A DNA stretch of 5,017 nucleotides from Anaerolineaceae bacterium (GTDB taxonomy: Bacteria > Chloroflexota > Anaerolineae > Anaerolineales > Anaerolineaceae): the NCBI GenBank assembly GCA_003532515.1, contig DOEX01000215.1, forward strand, positions 1 through 5,017. Direction: 5' to 3'. This document shows, in pieces, positions 1 through 5,017 of this stretch. Below the pieces are notes generated by a model. It had not been told where the DNA came from, ran no database searches, and saw only the letters and a program-made list of their open reading frames with translations. Every line of letters begins with the position of its first letter. The first letter of the stretch is position 1. The position numbers and the translations under genes are program-made.

Positions 1-90
1 ACCGTCAACGGGTATGAGGCAGAAGGTAGTAGATTAGTTGTTCCATTAGCTCCGCACAACAAGTTTTGCCTATTCTTTGTGATAAGATAA
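1..90 (+). CDS. 3' end of an upstream gene, product unknown (partial)
   Basis: The frame beginning at base 1 is open for 29 codons and stops with TAA at 88-90, four bases before the start of the UbiA-family gene. The other two plus-strand frames are closed by stops at about 15-17 and 35-37. The residues (start TVNGYEAEGSRL, end NKFCLFFVIR) have no motif I recognise; the tail is hydrophobic with a basic end. The close spacing to the next start is what one expects of an operon neighbour. The fragment is too short to exclude a chance open frame, so the call rests on position and openness only. Confidence 0.5.
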   Translation, partial: TVNGYEAEGSRLVVPLAPHNKFCLFFVIR

Positions 91-94
91 ATCC

Positions 95-967
95 ATGATC
101 AAGGCATTAATTGAAACCTTAAGACCGAGGCAATGGACTAAGAATCTGGTTATTTTTGCCGGCCTGATCTTCGATGGTCAGTTCCTTCAGCCTATGCCAT
201 TTTTGCGCGTCCTTGCCGCTGCTCTGCTCTTTTGCCTGGTTTCTGGTGTAACCTACACCATCAACGACTTGCTGGATATTGAAGCAGACAAACTCCATCC
301 ACAAAAGCGCAATCGACCAATTGCCTCTGGCAGACTGAGTAAGCAGATGGCGATAAGCGTCATCATTACTCTGTCAGTTGTTTCTTTAGTTGGTGGCTAT
401 CTGCTATCTCCCCGGCTGGCACTGATCTTCGTTGCTTACACACTGTTGATCCTGGTTTACTCGTTGTGGCTAAAAAAGGTCATGATTCTGGACGTTTTGG
501 TGATTGCCTCTGGCTTTGTATTGCGCGTTCTGGCAGGGTTAAGTGTGATCCAGGTCGCCTATTTTTCTCCCTGGTTGTTCGTGCTGACAACGCTCCTGTC
601 GATGTTCCTGGCTTTTGGAAAGCGCCTTGCAGAGCTGAAGCTTCTGGAAAACAACGCAATCAGTCACCGCAAAGCGCTGGACGGTTATACCGTACCGCTC
701 CTCAACCAGTACATCATGGTCATCTTGACTGCGATTTTGATCACCTATACGCTCTATACCTTTTCTGCTCATCCTGGTCAGTCTAACTATGCAATGATGT
801 TGACGATTCCATTCGTGGTCTATGGAATTTTTCGATATCTTTACCTGATCCAGAGCGACCTGATCACGTCTTCTCCTGAAGAAGTTCTGCTAAAAGACCG
901 CCAATTGCAGATCGCCATCGGTTTATGGGGCCTTTCAGTGCTGGCGATATTGTATTTTATCTTTTGA
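95..967 (+). CDS. UbiA-family prenyltransferase, decaprenyl-phosphate phosphoribosyltransferase-like
   Basis: Integral membrane enzyme of 290 residues, the usual size for the family. Known members transfer phosphoribose from PRPP to a polyprenyl phosphate (mycobacterial Rv3806c makes decaprenylphosphoryl-5-phosphoribose, precursor of the arabinose donor). Visible here: an N-terminal LRPRQWTKN segment (9-17), the Asp-rich motif NDLLDIEADKLHP (57-69) with D58, D61 and D65 for Mg2+ and phosphate binding, then RPIASG (74-79). The second region YSLWLKK...LDVLVIASGFVLR (122-144) carries D133, and the FLAFGKRLAEL block (171-181) and C-terminal PEEVLLKDRQLQ (261-272) are typical of the phosphoribosyltransferase subgroup rather than of quinone-type UbiA enzymes. 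About eight or nine hydrophobic segments span the chain. The ATG at 95 has only a weak purine stretch upstream but puts the conserved N-terminus at the expected place. It is co-directional with mevalonate kinase, 7 bases away. The family is secure; the exact acceptor and product are inferred. Confidence 0.85.
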   Translation: MIKALIETLRPRQWTKNLVIFAGLIFDGQFLQPMPFLRVLAAALLFCLVSGVTYTINDLLDIEADKLHPQKRNRPIASGRLSKQMAISVIITLSVVSLVGGYLLSPRLALIFVAYTLLILVYSLWLKKVMILDVLVIASGFVLRVLAGLSVIQVAYFSPWLFVLTTLLSMFLAFGKRLAELKLLENNAISHRKALDGYTVPLLNQYIMVILTAILITYTLYTFSAHPGQSNYAMMLTIPFVVYGIFRYLYLIQSDLITSSPEEVLLKDRQLQIAIGLWGLSVLAILYFIF

Positions 968-970
968 GGT
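966..970 (+). promoter_or_regulatory. Ribosome binding site of mevalonate kinase gene
   Basis: GAGGT lies four bases before the ATG at 975 and overlaps the TGA stop (965-967) of the prenyltransferase gene. This supports the ATG at 975 as the start and suggests translational coupling between the two genes. Confidence 0.65.
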
Positions 971-974
971 AACC

Positions 975-1928
975 ATGCCCGCTATAAGTCAATCTGCTTG
1001 TGGAAAAGCGATTTTGCTGGGTGAACACGCGGTTGTTCACGCTCAGCCTGCCATCGCCATTCCGCTCACGAGCAAGCGAGTGAAAGTCAATGTAGAGCCG
1101 CAAATTCTTGCCCCAACGGGCAAAATTCGGGTCATTTCTCCGTTTCTCGATCTCAATCAGGATTTAGATACCCTGCCTGATCACCATCCTGTTTTTCAAT
1201 CTGTTCACCTCACACTCGCAGAAATGAAGGTGATTCAAACTCCCAGCTGCACTTTGCATATCTCTTCAACCTTGCCAATGAGTTCCGGGCTGGGTTCCAG
1301 TGCCGCACTTGCTGTTGCTATTACCAGAGCCTTATCTGAATTCCTCGGACATCCTTTTGACCTTGAAACCGTCAACAAAATCGCTTACGAATGCGAGACC
1401 TACGTTCATGGCAAACCTTCCGGAATCGATAATACGGTTGTCACCTATGAAAAAACTATTGCATTCCAAAAAGGGAGAAGTATTGAATTTCTGGAACCCG
1501 CAAGACCCTTGATCTTTGTTCTTGCAGACAGCGGTGTTCACAAATCAACATGGTTAACTGTTGCCAGTCTTGCACAGGATTTGGAAAATAGACCTGGTTT
1601 TGTCAGACCAAAATTGGAAGCGATCGGACAATTAGCAGATCAAGGCAAGCAAGCCATCCTCGCTGGTGACTTAGATAGCCTGGCAGAGGCAATAAATCTC
1701 AATCAAGGCATTTTGCAGGAACTGGATTTATCTTGTCAAGAATTAGATGTATTAATCGAAAAAGCTTTGGAAGCCGGCGCGTTAGCAGCCAAACTGACTG
1801 GGGGTGGCAAAGGCGGGCACATGTTTGCGCTGGTGGATGAAAATTCGCTGCAGCCTGTGCTTGCTACACTGCAAGAAGCATCTGGTGGAAAAGCGTTTCA
1901 TACACGCGTAGATCCTGAGGCAAAATAG
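975..1928 (+). CDS. mvk: Mevalonate kinase
   Basis: GHMP-superfamily kinase that phosphorylates mevalonate to 5-phosphomevalonate with ATP in the cytoplasm. The 317 residues match the short bacterial/archaeal form. Motif 1, GKAILLGEHAVVHAQPAIA (10-28), has the expected Lys (K11) and GEH (16-18). The ATP-binding loop is PMSSGLGSSAA (101-111). Motif HGKPSGIDN (145-153) holds the probable catalytic base D152, and E141, eleven residues earlier, matches the metal-binding Glu of the animal enzymes. The C-terminal glycine motif is KLTGGGKGGHMFAL (273-286). GEHAVVH together with HGKPSGIDN separates it from phosphomevalonate kinase, galactokinase and homoserine kinase. The start is fixed by the GAGGT site. 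IPK follows after two bases, which implies joint expression and an alternative mevalonate pathway. The only mild oddity is K and H in the glycine motif, where many homologues have G and C. Confidence 0.95.
   Translation: MPAISQSACGKAILLGEHAVVHAQPAIAIPLTSKRVKVNVEPQILAPTGKIRVISPFLDLNQDLDTLPDHHPVFQSVHLTLAEMKVIQTPSCTLHISSTLPMSSGLGSSAALAVAITRALSEFLGHPFDLETVNKIAYECETYVHGKPSGIDNTVVTYEKTIAFQKGRSIEFLEPARPLIFVLADSGVHKSTWLTVASLAQDLENRPGFVRPKLEAIGQLADQGKQAILAGDLDSLAEAINLNQGILQELDLSCQELDVLIEKALEAGALAAKLTGGGKGGHMFALVDENSLQPVLATLQEASGGKAFHTRVDPEAK
1917..1920 (+). promoter_or_regulatory. Probable ribosome binding site of the IPK gene
   Basis: GAGG, within the last codons of mvk, ends ten bases before the ATG at 1931. 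It is the only purine-rich Shine-Dalgarno-like string near this start. The spacing is slightly long, so re-initiation after the mvk stop (1926-1928) may also contribute. Confidence 0.4.
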
Positions 1929-1930
1929 TT

Positions 1931-2722
1931 ATGAGAAGTGATCTCATTTTCCTCAAACTTGGCGGCTCTCTGATTACTGACAAAGCACAAGCTGAAACCG
2001 CCCTGCCGGAATTGATCTTTAGTCTGCTTTCAGATATCAAAAGCTATTTGGATAACAATCCTGGACAAAAAATCCTGCTGGGACATGGTTCCGGCTCATT
2101 TGGGCATCATGCTGCGGCAAAATACAACACGCGCAATGGTGTCAACACCTCGGCTGAATGGCATGGTTTCCGGGAGGTTTGGGAAAGCGCCAGGAAACTG
2201 AACCAGATCGTCCTCGAAATTGGTCGTCAAGTTAACCTGGAGTTGATCTCATTTCCTCCTTCTGCCAGCCTGCTCGCAAGAAAAGGTCAGGTTGTATTCT
2301 GGAATACGGAATCCATTGAGCATGCGTTGGAGAGAGGTTTAATACCTTTGGTGTATGGCGATGTGGTGTTTGATGAAGTTCTTGGCGGAACAATCTTCTC
2401 GACTGAGGAGCTTTTCGCTCATCTATCGACAAATCTGAAACCAAGTCGTATTTTGTTGGCGGGCAGAGAAGAAGCTGTATTTGCCGATTACCCCTTCAAT
2501 CAACAGCCGATCACTCACATTTCTCGTTCAGCAGCGCTTGAAAGCTACCTGCAGCCTTCGCAAAACAAGGATGTTACCGGCGGGATGCGCTCTAAAGTTG
2601 CCCAAATGCAAGCGATTTGCCTGGCAAACCCGGGTATAACCGTCGAGATCTTCCGTGCCAACCATGCCGGAGAGCTTTTCGAGGCACTCTCTGGTTCGCA
2701 TTCAGGTACAATCATCACCTGA
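1931..2722 (+). CDS. ipk: Isopentenyl phosphate kinase
   Basis: Amino-acid-kinase-fold enzyme that phosphorylates isopentenyl phosphate to isopentenyl diphosphate with ATP, the last step of the archaeal-type and Roseiflexus-type alternative mevalonate pathways. The 263 residues fit the family. Seen in the chain: the N-terminal phosphate-binding strand LKLGGSLITDK (8-18) with K9; the glycine loop GHGSGSFGHH (51-60), whose H59 corresponds to the histidine that marks IPKs and contacts the substrate phosphate; PLVYGDVVFD (139-148); GGTIFSTEELFAHL (152-165); and DVTGGMRSKV (214-223), the nucleotide-side motif. The chain ends in SGSHSGTIIT, close to the usual GT.I end. The SFGH histidine distinguishes it from glutamate 5-kinase, UMP kinase and fosfomycin kinases. 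The gene lies two bases after mvk. No decarboxylase is encoded in the window, so the enzyme that supplies isopentenyl phosphate must lie elsewhere. Confidence 0.93.
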   Translation: MRSDLIFLKLGGSLITDKAQAETALPELIFSLLSDIKSYLDNNPGQKILLGHGSGSFGHHAAAKYNTRNGVNTSAEWHGFREVWESARKLNQIVLEIGRQVNLELISFPPSASLLARKGQVVFWNTESIEHALERGLIPLVYGDVVFDEVLGGTIFSTEELFAHLSTNLKPSRILLAGREEAVFADYPFNQQPITHISRSAALESYLQPSQNKDVTGGMRSKVAQMQAICLANPGITVEIFRANHAGELFEALSGSHSGTIIT

Positions 2723-2731
2723 TATCCTTGT

Positions 2732-2760
2732 TTGGGAATAACTCAACTTTGGACTATACT
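2732..2760 (+). promoter_or_regulatory. Candidate sigma-70-type promoter for the dgt-greA pair
   Basis: TTGGGA (2732-2737, four of six matches to TTGACA) and TATACT (2755-2760, five of six matches to TATAAT) are separated by exactly 17 bases in the only sizeable gap between plus-strand genes. A transcript would begin near 2767 with a leader of only about 11 bases, which puts its Shine-Dalgarno-like AAGGT (2768-2772) at the very 5' end. Such matches do arise by chance, and read-through from the ipk gene is also possible because no terminator is seen in the gap. Confidence 0.45.
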
Positions 2761-2767
2761 CGGCGAT

Positions 2768-2772
2768 AAGGT
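2768..2772 (+). promoter_or_regulatory. Ribosome binding site of the dGTPase-like gene
   Basis: AAGGT lies five bases before the ATG at 2778. No other in-frame ATG exists between this start and the upstream stop TAA (2739-2741), so this start is the best one. Confidence 0.5.
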
Positions 2773-2777
2773 TCGAT

Positions 2778-3932
2778 ATGATTTATACAAGACAACAATT
2801 AGAAGAATTTGAATCTCAACAGTTGGCTTCCTATGCGATTCATAGCAAGGATTCCAAAGGACGCAAGTTCCCGGAAGAAGAAGCGGATTTGCGCACGCGT
2901 TTCCAACGTGACCGAGAACGCGTTTTGCACACTACTGCCTTTAGGCGGCTGGAATACAAAACGCAGGTGTTCATCAATCATGAAGGGGATTACTATCGCA
3001 CCCGACTGACTCATACCCTTGAGGTTGCCCAGGTTGGTCGCTCAATTGCGCGTTCTCTAGGTGCCAACGAGGACCTGGTTGAAACCATCTGCCTGGCTCA
3101 CGATCTCGGTCATCCACCTTTTGGTCATTCTGGAGAGGGTGCATTAGCCAAGATGATGAGCAATCATGGTGGGTTCAATCACAATCACCATTCTCTTCGA
3201 ATTGTAACCGTGCTCGAAAACCGCTATCCCGACTTCCCAGGGTTGAACCTGAGTTGGGAAGTTCTGGAAGGTATGGTCAAGCATGAGACCGACTATGACC
3301 GCTCCGACGTTCAGGAATATGATCCGGAATTACGTGGGTCTCTGGAAGCCCAGATCGCCAATGTTGCCGATGAACTGGCATACACCAGCCATGACCTGGA
3401 TGATGGATTGCGTTCCGGCATGATCACACCCTCTCAGTTGGATGGAATCGCCATTTGGGAAATTATTAACGAAAGTATCGGACGCCGCAGAACTGACACA
3501 CTGGACGAACTTTCTCGCCACCAAATTATCCGCCGCCTGATCAACTTTGAAATCACAGACCTTGTTCAGTCTATCGATCGCTACTTGCGCAAGAGCAACA
3601 TCAAGTCTGCTCTTGAATTACAAAAACTGCCATACAATGTGGTCGGCTTCAGCGAAGACATGTACAGAAGAAACCGGGAGTTGAAGGACTTCTTATTCAA
3701 CAATCTGTACCGTCATTATCGAGTTGTTCGAATGGCTGAAAAATCTGAACAGATTCTTTCCAGAATTTTTACTGCCTATCAACAAACTCCATCCGCATTG
3801 CCTCCGGCTGTCCAGGACACGATTTCTGAGCGGGGGCTTGAACGCAGTGTTTGCGATTACATTGCGGGAATGACCGATCGCTTCGCCATTGACGAATATC
3901 AACGTCTTTTTGACGTAAATGTTTTACCTTAG
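2778..3932 (+). CDS. dgt: dGTPase-like deoxynucleoside triphosphate triphosphohydrolase
   Basis: Cytoplasmic HD-domain enzyme; the family hydrolyses dGTP or other dNTPs to the deoxynucleoside and tripolyphosphate, adjusting dNTP pools. The chain has 384 residues, normal for the type 2 dGTPase-like group. It begins with the family signature RTRFQRDRERVLHTTAFRRL (39-58) and KTQVF (61-65), then EGDYYRTRLTHTLEV (69-83). The metal-binding set is visible: H79, H108-D109 in LAHDLGHPPFGHSGE (106-120), and D198 in VADELAY (196-202). H117 and E120 sit at the spacing of the catalytic His/Glu of E. coli Dgt. GGFNHNHHSLRI (131-142) and KHETDYD (168-174) are further family blocks. No nuclease or regulatory domain is fused. 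The greA gene follows after nine bases, so the two are probably co-transcribed. Which dNTP is preferred, and whether another dNTP activates the enzyme, cannot be read from the sequence. Confidence 0.92.
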   Translation: MIYTRQQLEEFESQQLASYAIHSKDSKGRKFPEEEADLRTRFQRDRERVLHTTAFRRLEYKTQVFINHEGDYYRTRLTHTLEVAQVGRSIARSLGANEDLVETICLAHDLGHPPFGHSGEGALAKMMSNHGGFNHNHHSLRIVTVLENRYPDFPGLNLSWEVLEGMVKHETDYDRSDVQEYDPELRGSLEAQIANVADELAYTSHDLDDGLRSGMITPSQLDGIAIWEIINESIGRRRTDTLDELSRHQIIRRLINFEITDLVQSIDRYLRKSNIKSALELQKLPYNVVGFSEDMYRRNRELKDFLFNNLYRHYRVVRMAEKSEQILSRIFTAYQQTPSALPPAVQDTISERGLERSVCDYIAGMTDRFAIDEYQRLFDVNVLP

Positions 3933-3941
3933 AAAGAGAAT

Positions 3942-4412
3942 ATGAAACAACCAATTATCATTACGCCAGCAGGCAAAACTCAATTAGAAAAAGAACTTGC
4001 GGAATTAAAAGGTCCCCGAAGAGATGCAATTTCCAAGCGCCTGAAGAGTGCCATCGAGATGGGCGATCTTTCAGAAAATGCTGATTACAAAGCCGCCAAA
4101 GAAGACCAGGGGTTCCTGGAAGGTCGTATCCAGGAGATTGAAGCTATTCTCTCAAAAGCAGAGATCACTGAAGATACGCCCAAAAATAATGGCAAAGTCC
4201 AGATTGGAAACCGGGTGACGATCCGGGAAGAAGGTCAAACCGAAGAGACCTGGACGGTAGTAGGTGCTAGTGAAGCAGATCTTAAGCACCACAAAATTTC
4301 ATATTTTTCTCCAATCGGTTCAGCTCTGATGGACAGAAAAGTCGGAGATGTTGCTGAAGTGACCTTGCCGAATGGCTCAAAAATCTTTTACAAAATTCTC
4401 AAAATAGAGTAG
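3942..4412 (+). CDS. greA: Transcription elongation factor GreA
   Basis: GreA inserts its coiled coil into the RNA polymerase secondary channel and stimulates cleavage of the backtracked transcript, so that stalled complexes restart. The 156 residues are the typical length and both domains are complete. The N-terminal antiparallel coiled coil (about 1-74) includes GDLSENADYKAAKEDQ (41-56), with the tip acidic residues D42 and E45 that coordinate the catalytic Mg2+. The C-terminal FKBP-like domain (about 80-156) includes ISYFSPIGSALMDRKVGDVAEV (119-140). The ATG at 3942 follows a purine-rich string (3931-3940), a usable though imperfect Shine-Dalgarno site. It follows the dGTPase gene closely. 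The SENADY motif favours GreA over GreB-like or Rnk-type paralogues, and the acidic tip argues against Gfh-type inhibitors. Confidence 0.97.
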   Translation: MKQPIIITPAGKTQLEKELAELKGPRRDAISKRLKSAIEMGDLSENADYKAAKEDQGFLEGRIQEIEAILSKAEITEDTPKNNGKVQIGNRVTIREEGQTEETWTVVGASEADLKHHKISYFSPIGSALMDRKVGDVAEVTLPNGSKIFYKILKIE

Positions 4413-4442
4413 CTTACAGCTGACAGCTCCATCGTATGGCGA

Positions 4443-4495
4443 GATTGAGAGCACCTTAAACCTTTAACCATTTAGACTTTAAAGTGCTCTCAATC
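4443..4495. repeat. 53-base inverted repeat downstream of greA (possible terminator or RNA hairpin)
   Basis: GATTGAGAGCAC (4443-4454) pairs perfectly over 12 bases with GTGCTCTCAATC (4484-4495). After one mismatch, TTAAA (4456-4460) pairs with TTTAA (4478-4482), giving an 18-position stem around a 17-base loop. It begins 30 bases after the greA stop, where a terminator is expected. However, neither strand has a T-tract beside the stem, so a classic intrinsic terminator is not supported. It could be a 3'-end-protecting hairpin, a factor-dependent termination site or a dispersed repeat. The loop side contains three imperfect 7-base units (4454-4474: CCTTAAA, CCTTTAA, CCATTTA). Confidence 0.65.
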
Positions 4496-4653
4496 CGCTG
4501 TTACTGGTATTAATGTAAAGAATGGCTTAACATGCTCGGCAGTTTGAGGACGGGTGAAGGTCTATCTGGTAAAAGTAACAACGCCCTCAATCGCGCCCTA
4601 CATCGATGCAAATTCTGGAAAGCTAGTTTCCCTAAGAATGATTCAAAGGATTT
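4496..4653. other. Intergenic spacer without recognisable gene
   Basis: Between the two hairpins I see no tRNA, riboswitch or credible coding frame. A 6-base complementarity (TTGAGG at 4544-4549 with CCTCAA at 4585-4590) is too weak to call. A 33-codon GTG frame (4554-4655) with GAGG upstream is noted but not accepted. Both neighbouring genes point into this region, so no promoter is needed here. Confidence 0.5.
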
Positions 4654-4685
4654 AAAAAACCGGGTTGTGTCACACAGCCCGGTTT
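4654..4685 (-). terminator. Intrinsic terminator of the minus-strand gene, possibly bidirectional
   Basis: A 13-position stem pairs 4657-4669 with 4673-4685 around the loop TCA, with one G-T wobble and a core of CCGGG/CCCGG. Read on the minus strand, the stem ends in GG followed by six T (4659-4654), the classic form. It lies 17 bases beyond the stop of the minus-strand gene (4703-4705). On the plus strand the stem ends in only TTT followed by AAGATTGTT, a poor T-tract, so it may stop transcripts from greA only weakly. Confidence 0.9.
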
Positions 4686-4702
4686 AAGATTGTTACTTAT
4701 AT

Positions 4703-5017
4703 TTACTTTCGATATACTGCCAATTCAATCGTGTTCCTTTGGAAGTAACTGTCCTCCGGCAAAGGCAGGTCACCGTAAGAGACATCCACAATTCGTCCTT
4801 CCATCCTCAGAGTAGCAGTCTCAAGGCGGAATAGTTTGCCAGGCTCAGCCAAAATCGGTTCACCCCGGATTTCCAGGCGCTGACTAATGACTGGATCATT
4901 GAAGGCATGTTTGCTCATTATTACTTTAGTTACGGTCTGGATATCGTTTTTATCAAAGAGCCAGACATCAAAGGCGGAGATTTTCTTGGGCTCGCCCACT
5001 CCGATCAAATCGGAAAT
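4703..5017 (-). CDS. C-terminal part of an unrecognised protein (5' end beyond window)
   Basis: The minus-strand frame is open from the window edge to a TAA at 4703-4705, giving 104 visible codons. The first possible start in the window is a TTG (5006-5008), but the frame continues upstream through ATT-TCC-GAT with no ribosome site, so the gene almost certainly starts outside. The visible part is soluble, with alternating hydrophobic strands (AFDVWLFDK, KLFRLETATLRMEGRIVDVSYG, NTIELAVYRK), suggesting a beta-rich domain; it has no cysteines, membrane segment or catalytic motif I can name. A strong terminator follows 17 bases after the stop and the gene converges on greA, which supports it being real. 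I do not assign a function. Confidence 0.8.
   Translation of the reverse strand: MSDLIGVGEPKKISAFDVWLFDKNDIQTVTKVIMSKHAFNDPVISQRLEIRGEPILAEPGKLFRLETATLRMEGRIVDVSYGDLPLPEDSYFQRNTIELAVYRK

Noticed and set aside
539..772. Minus-strand 77-codon frame opposite the prenyltransferase gene
   Set aside because: It is antisense to a well-supported coding region, with no ribosome site or motif. Other minus-strand frames opposite mvk, ipk, dgt and greA were left out for the same reason.
466..786. 106-codon plus-strand frame inside the prenyltransferase gene
   Set aside because: It overlaps fully, in another frame, a gene with clear family motifs. Its translation has low-complexity features typical of an out-of-frame reading.
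4418..4428. AGCTGACAGCT small palindrome and ACAGCT direct repeat just after greA
   Set aside because: Four-base arms around three bases are expected by chance and cannot form a stable terminator.
4544..4590. Possible RNA hairpin between TTGAGG and CCTCAA in the spacer
   Set aside because: Only six contiguous pairs across a 35-base loop, with no supporting promoter or further structure; not enough to call an ncRNA.
4554..4655. 33-codon GTG frame with GAGG four bases upstream, in the greA downstream spacer
   Set aside because: It is too short, the start is non-ATG, its stop runs into the flank of the minus-strand terminator, and no motif is visible. A chance frame is more likely than a small protein.
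5006..5008. TTG as start codon of the minus-strand gene
   Set aside because: The frame stays open to the window edge and no Shine-Dalgarno string precedes it, so the true start is most likely outside the window.
1..5017. CRISPR array, insertion sequence, tRNA/rRNA or phage genes
   Set aside because: I found no regularly spaced repeats, transposase or integrase motifs, cloverleaf-like segments or phage structural genes anywhere in the window on either strand.

Overview
The window looks like a piece of a bacterial chromosome of moderate GC content with short intergenic gaps. Gene content suggests a Chloroflexota bacterium, probably of the Anaerolineae type. Mevalonate kinase next to isopentenyl phosphate kinase (IPK) is unusual in bacteria but known from that phylum. 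This is inference from gene content; no 16S rRNA or other phylogenetic marker is present.

Layout. Bases 1-90 are an open frame that probably is the 3' end of an upstream gene. It is followed with almost no spacing by three plus-strand genes: a UbiA-family membrane prenyltransferase that resembles decaprenyl-phosphate phosphoribosyltransferase (95-967), mevalonate kinase (975-1928) and isopentenyl phosphate kinase (1931-2722). Gaps of 4, 7 and 2 bases indicate one transcript. A 55-base gap with a plausible sigma-70-type promoter separates this from a second pair: an HD-domain dGTPase-like triphosphohydrolase (2778-3932) and the transcript cleavage factor GreA (3942-4412), 9 bases apart. Bases 4413-4702 are non-coding and hold two hairpins: a 53-base inverted repeat without a T-tract (4443-4495) and a strong intrinsic terminator oriented for the minus strand (4654-4685). 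The last gene (4703-5017, minus strand) is the C-terminal part of an unrecognised protein whose start lies beyond the window; it converges on greA.

How the genes work together. The two kinases are the first and last kinase steps of the alternative mevalonate route: mevalonate to 5-phosphomevalonate, and, after a decarboxylation by an enzyme not encoded here, isopentenyl phosphate to isopentenyl diphosphate. The prenyltransferase would use a long polyprenyl phosphate, so the first operon links building and using isoprenoid lipid carriers. The second pair is housekeeping: dNTP hydrolysis and rescue of stalled RNA polymerase. I see no mobile element, CRISPR array, tRNA, rRNA or clear novel system. 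The most interesting points are the isoprenoid operon and the unexplained inverted repeat.
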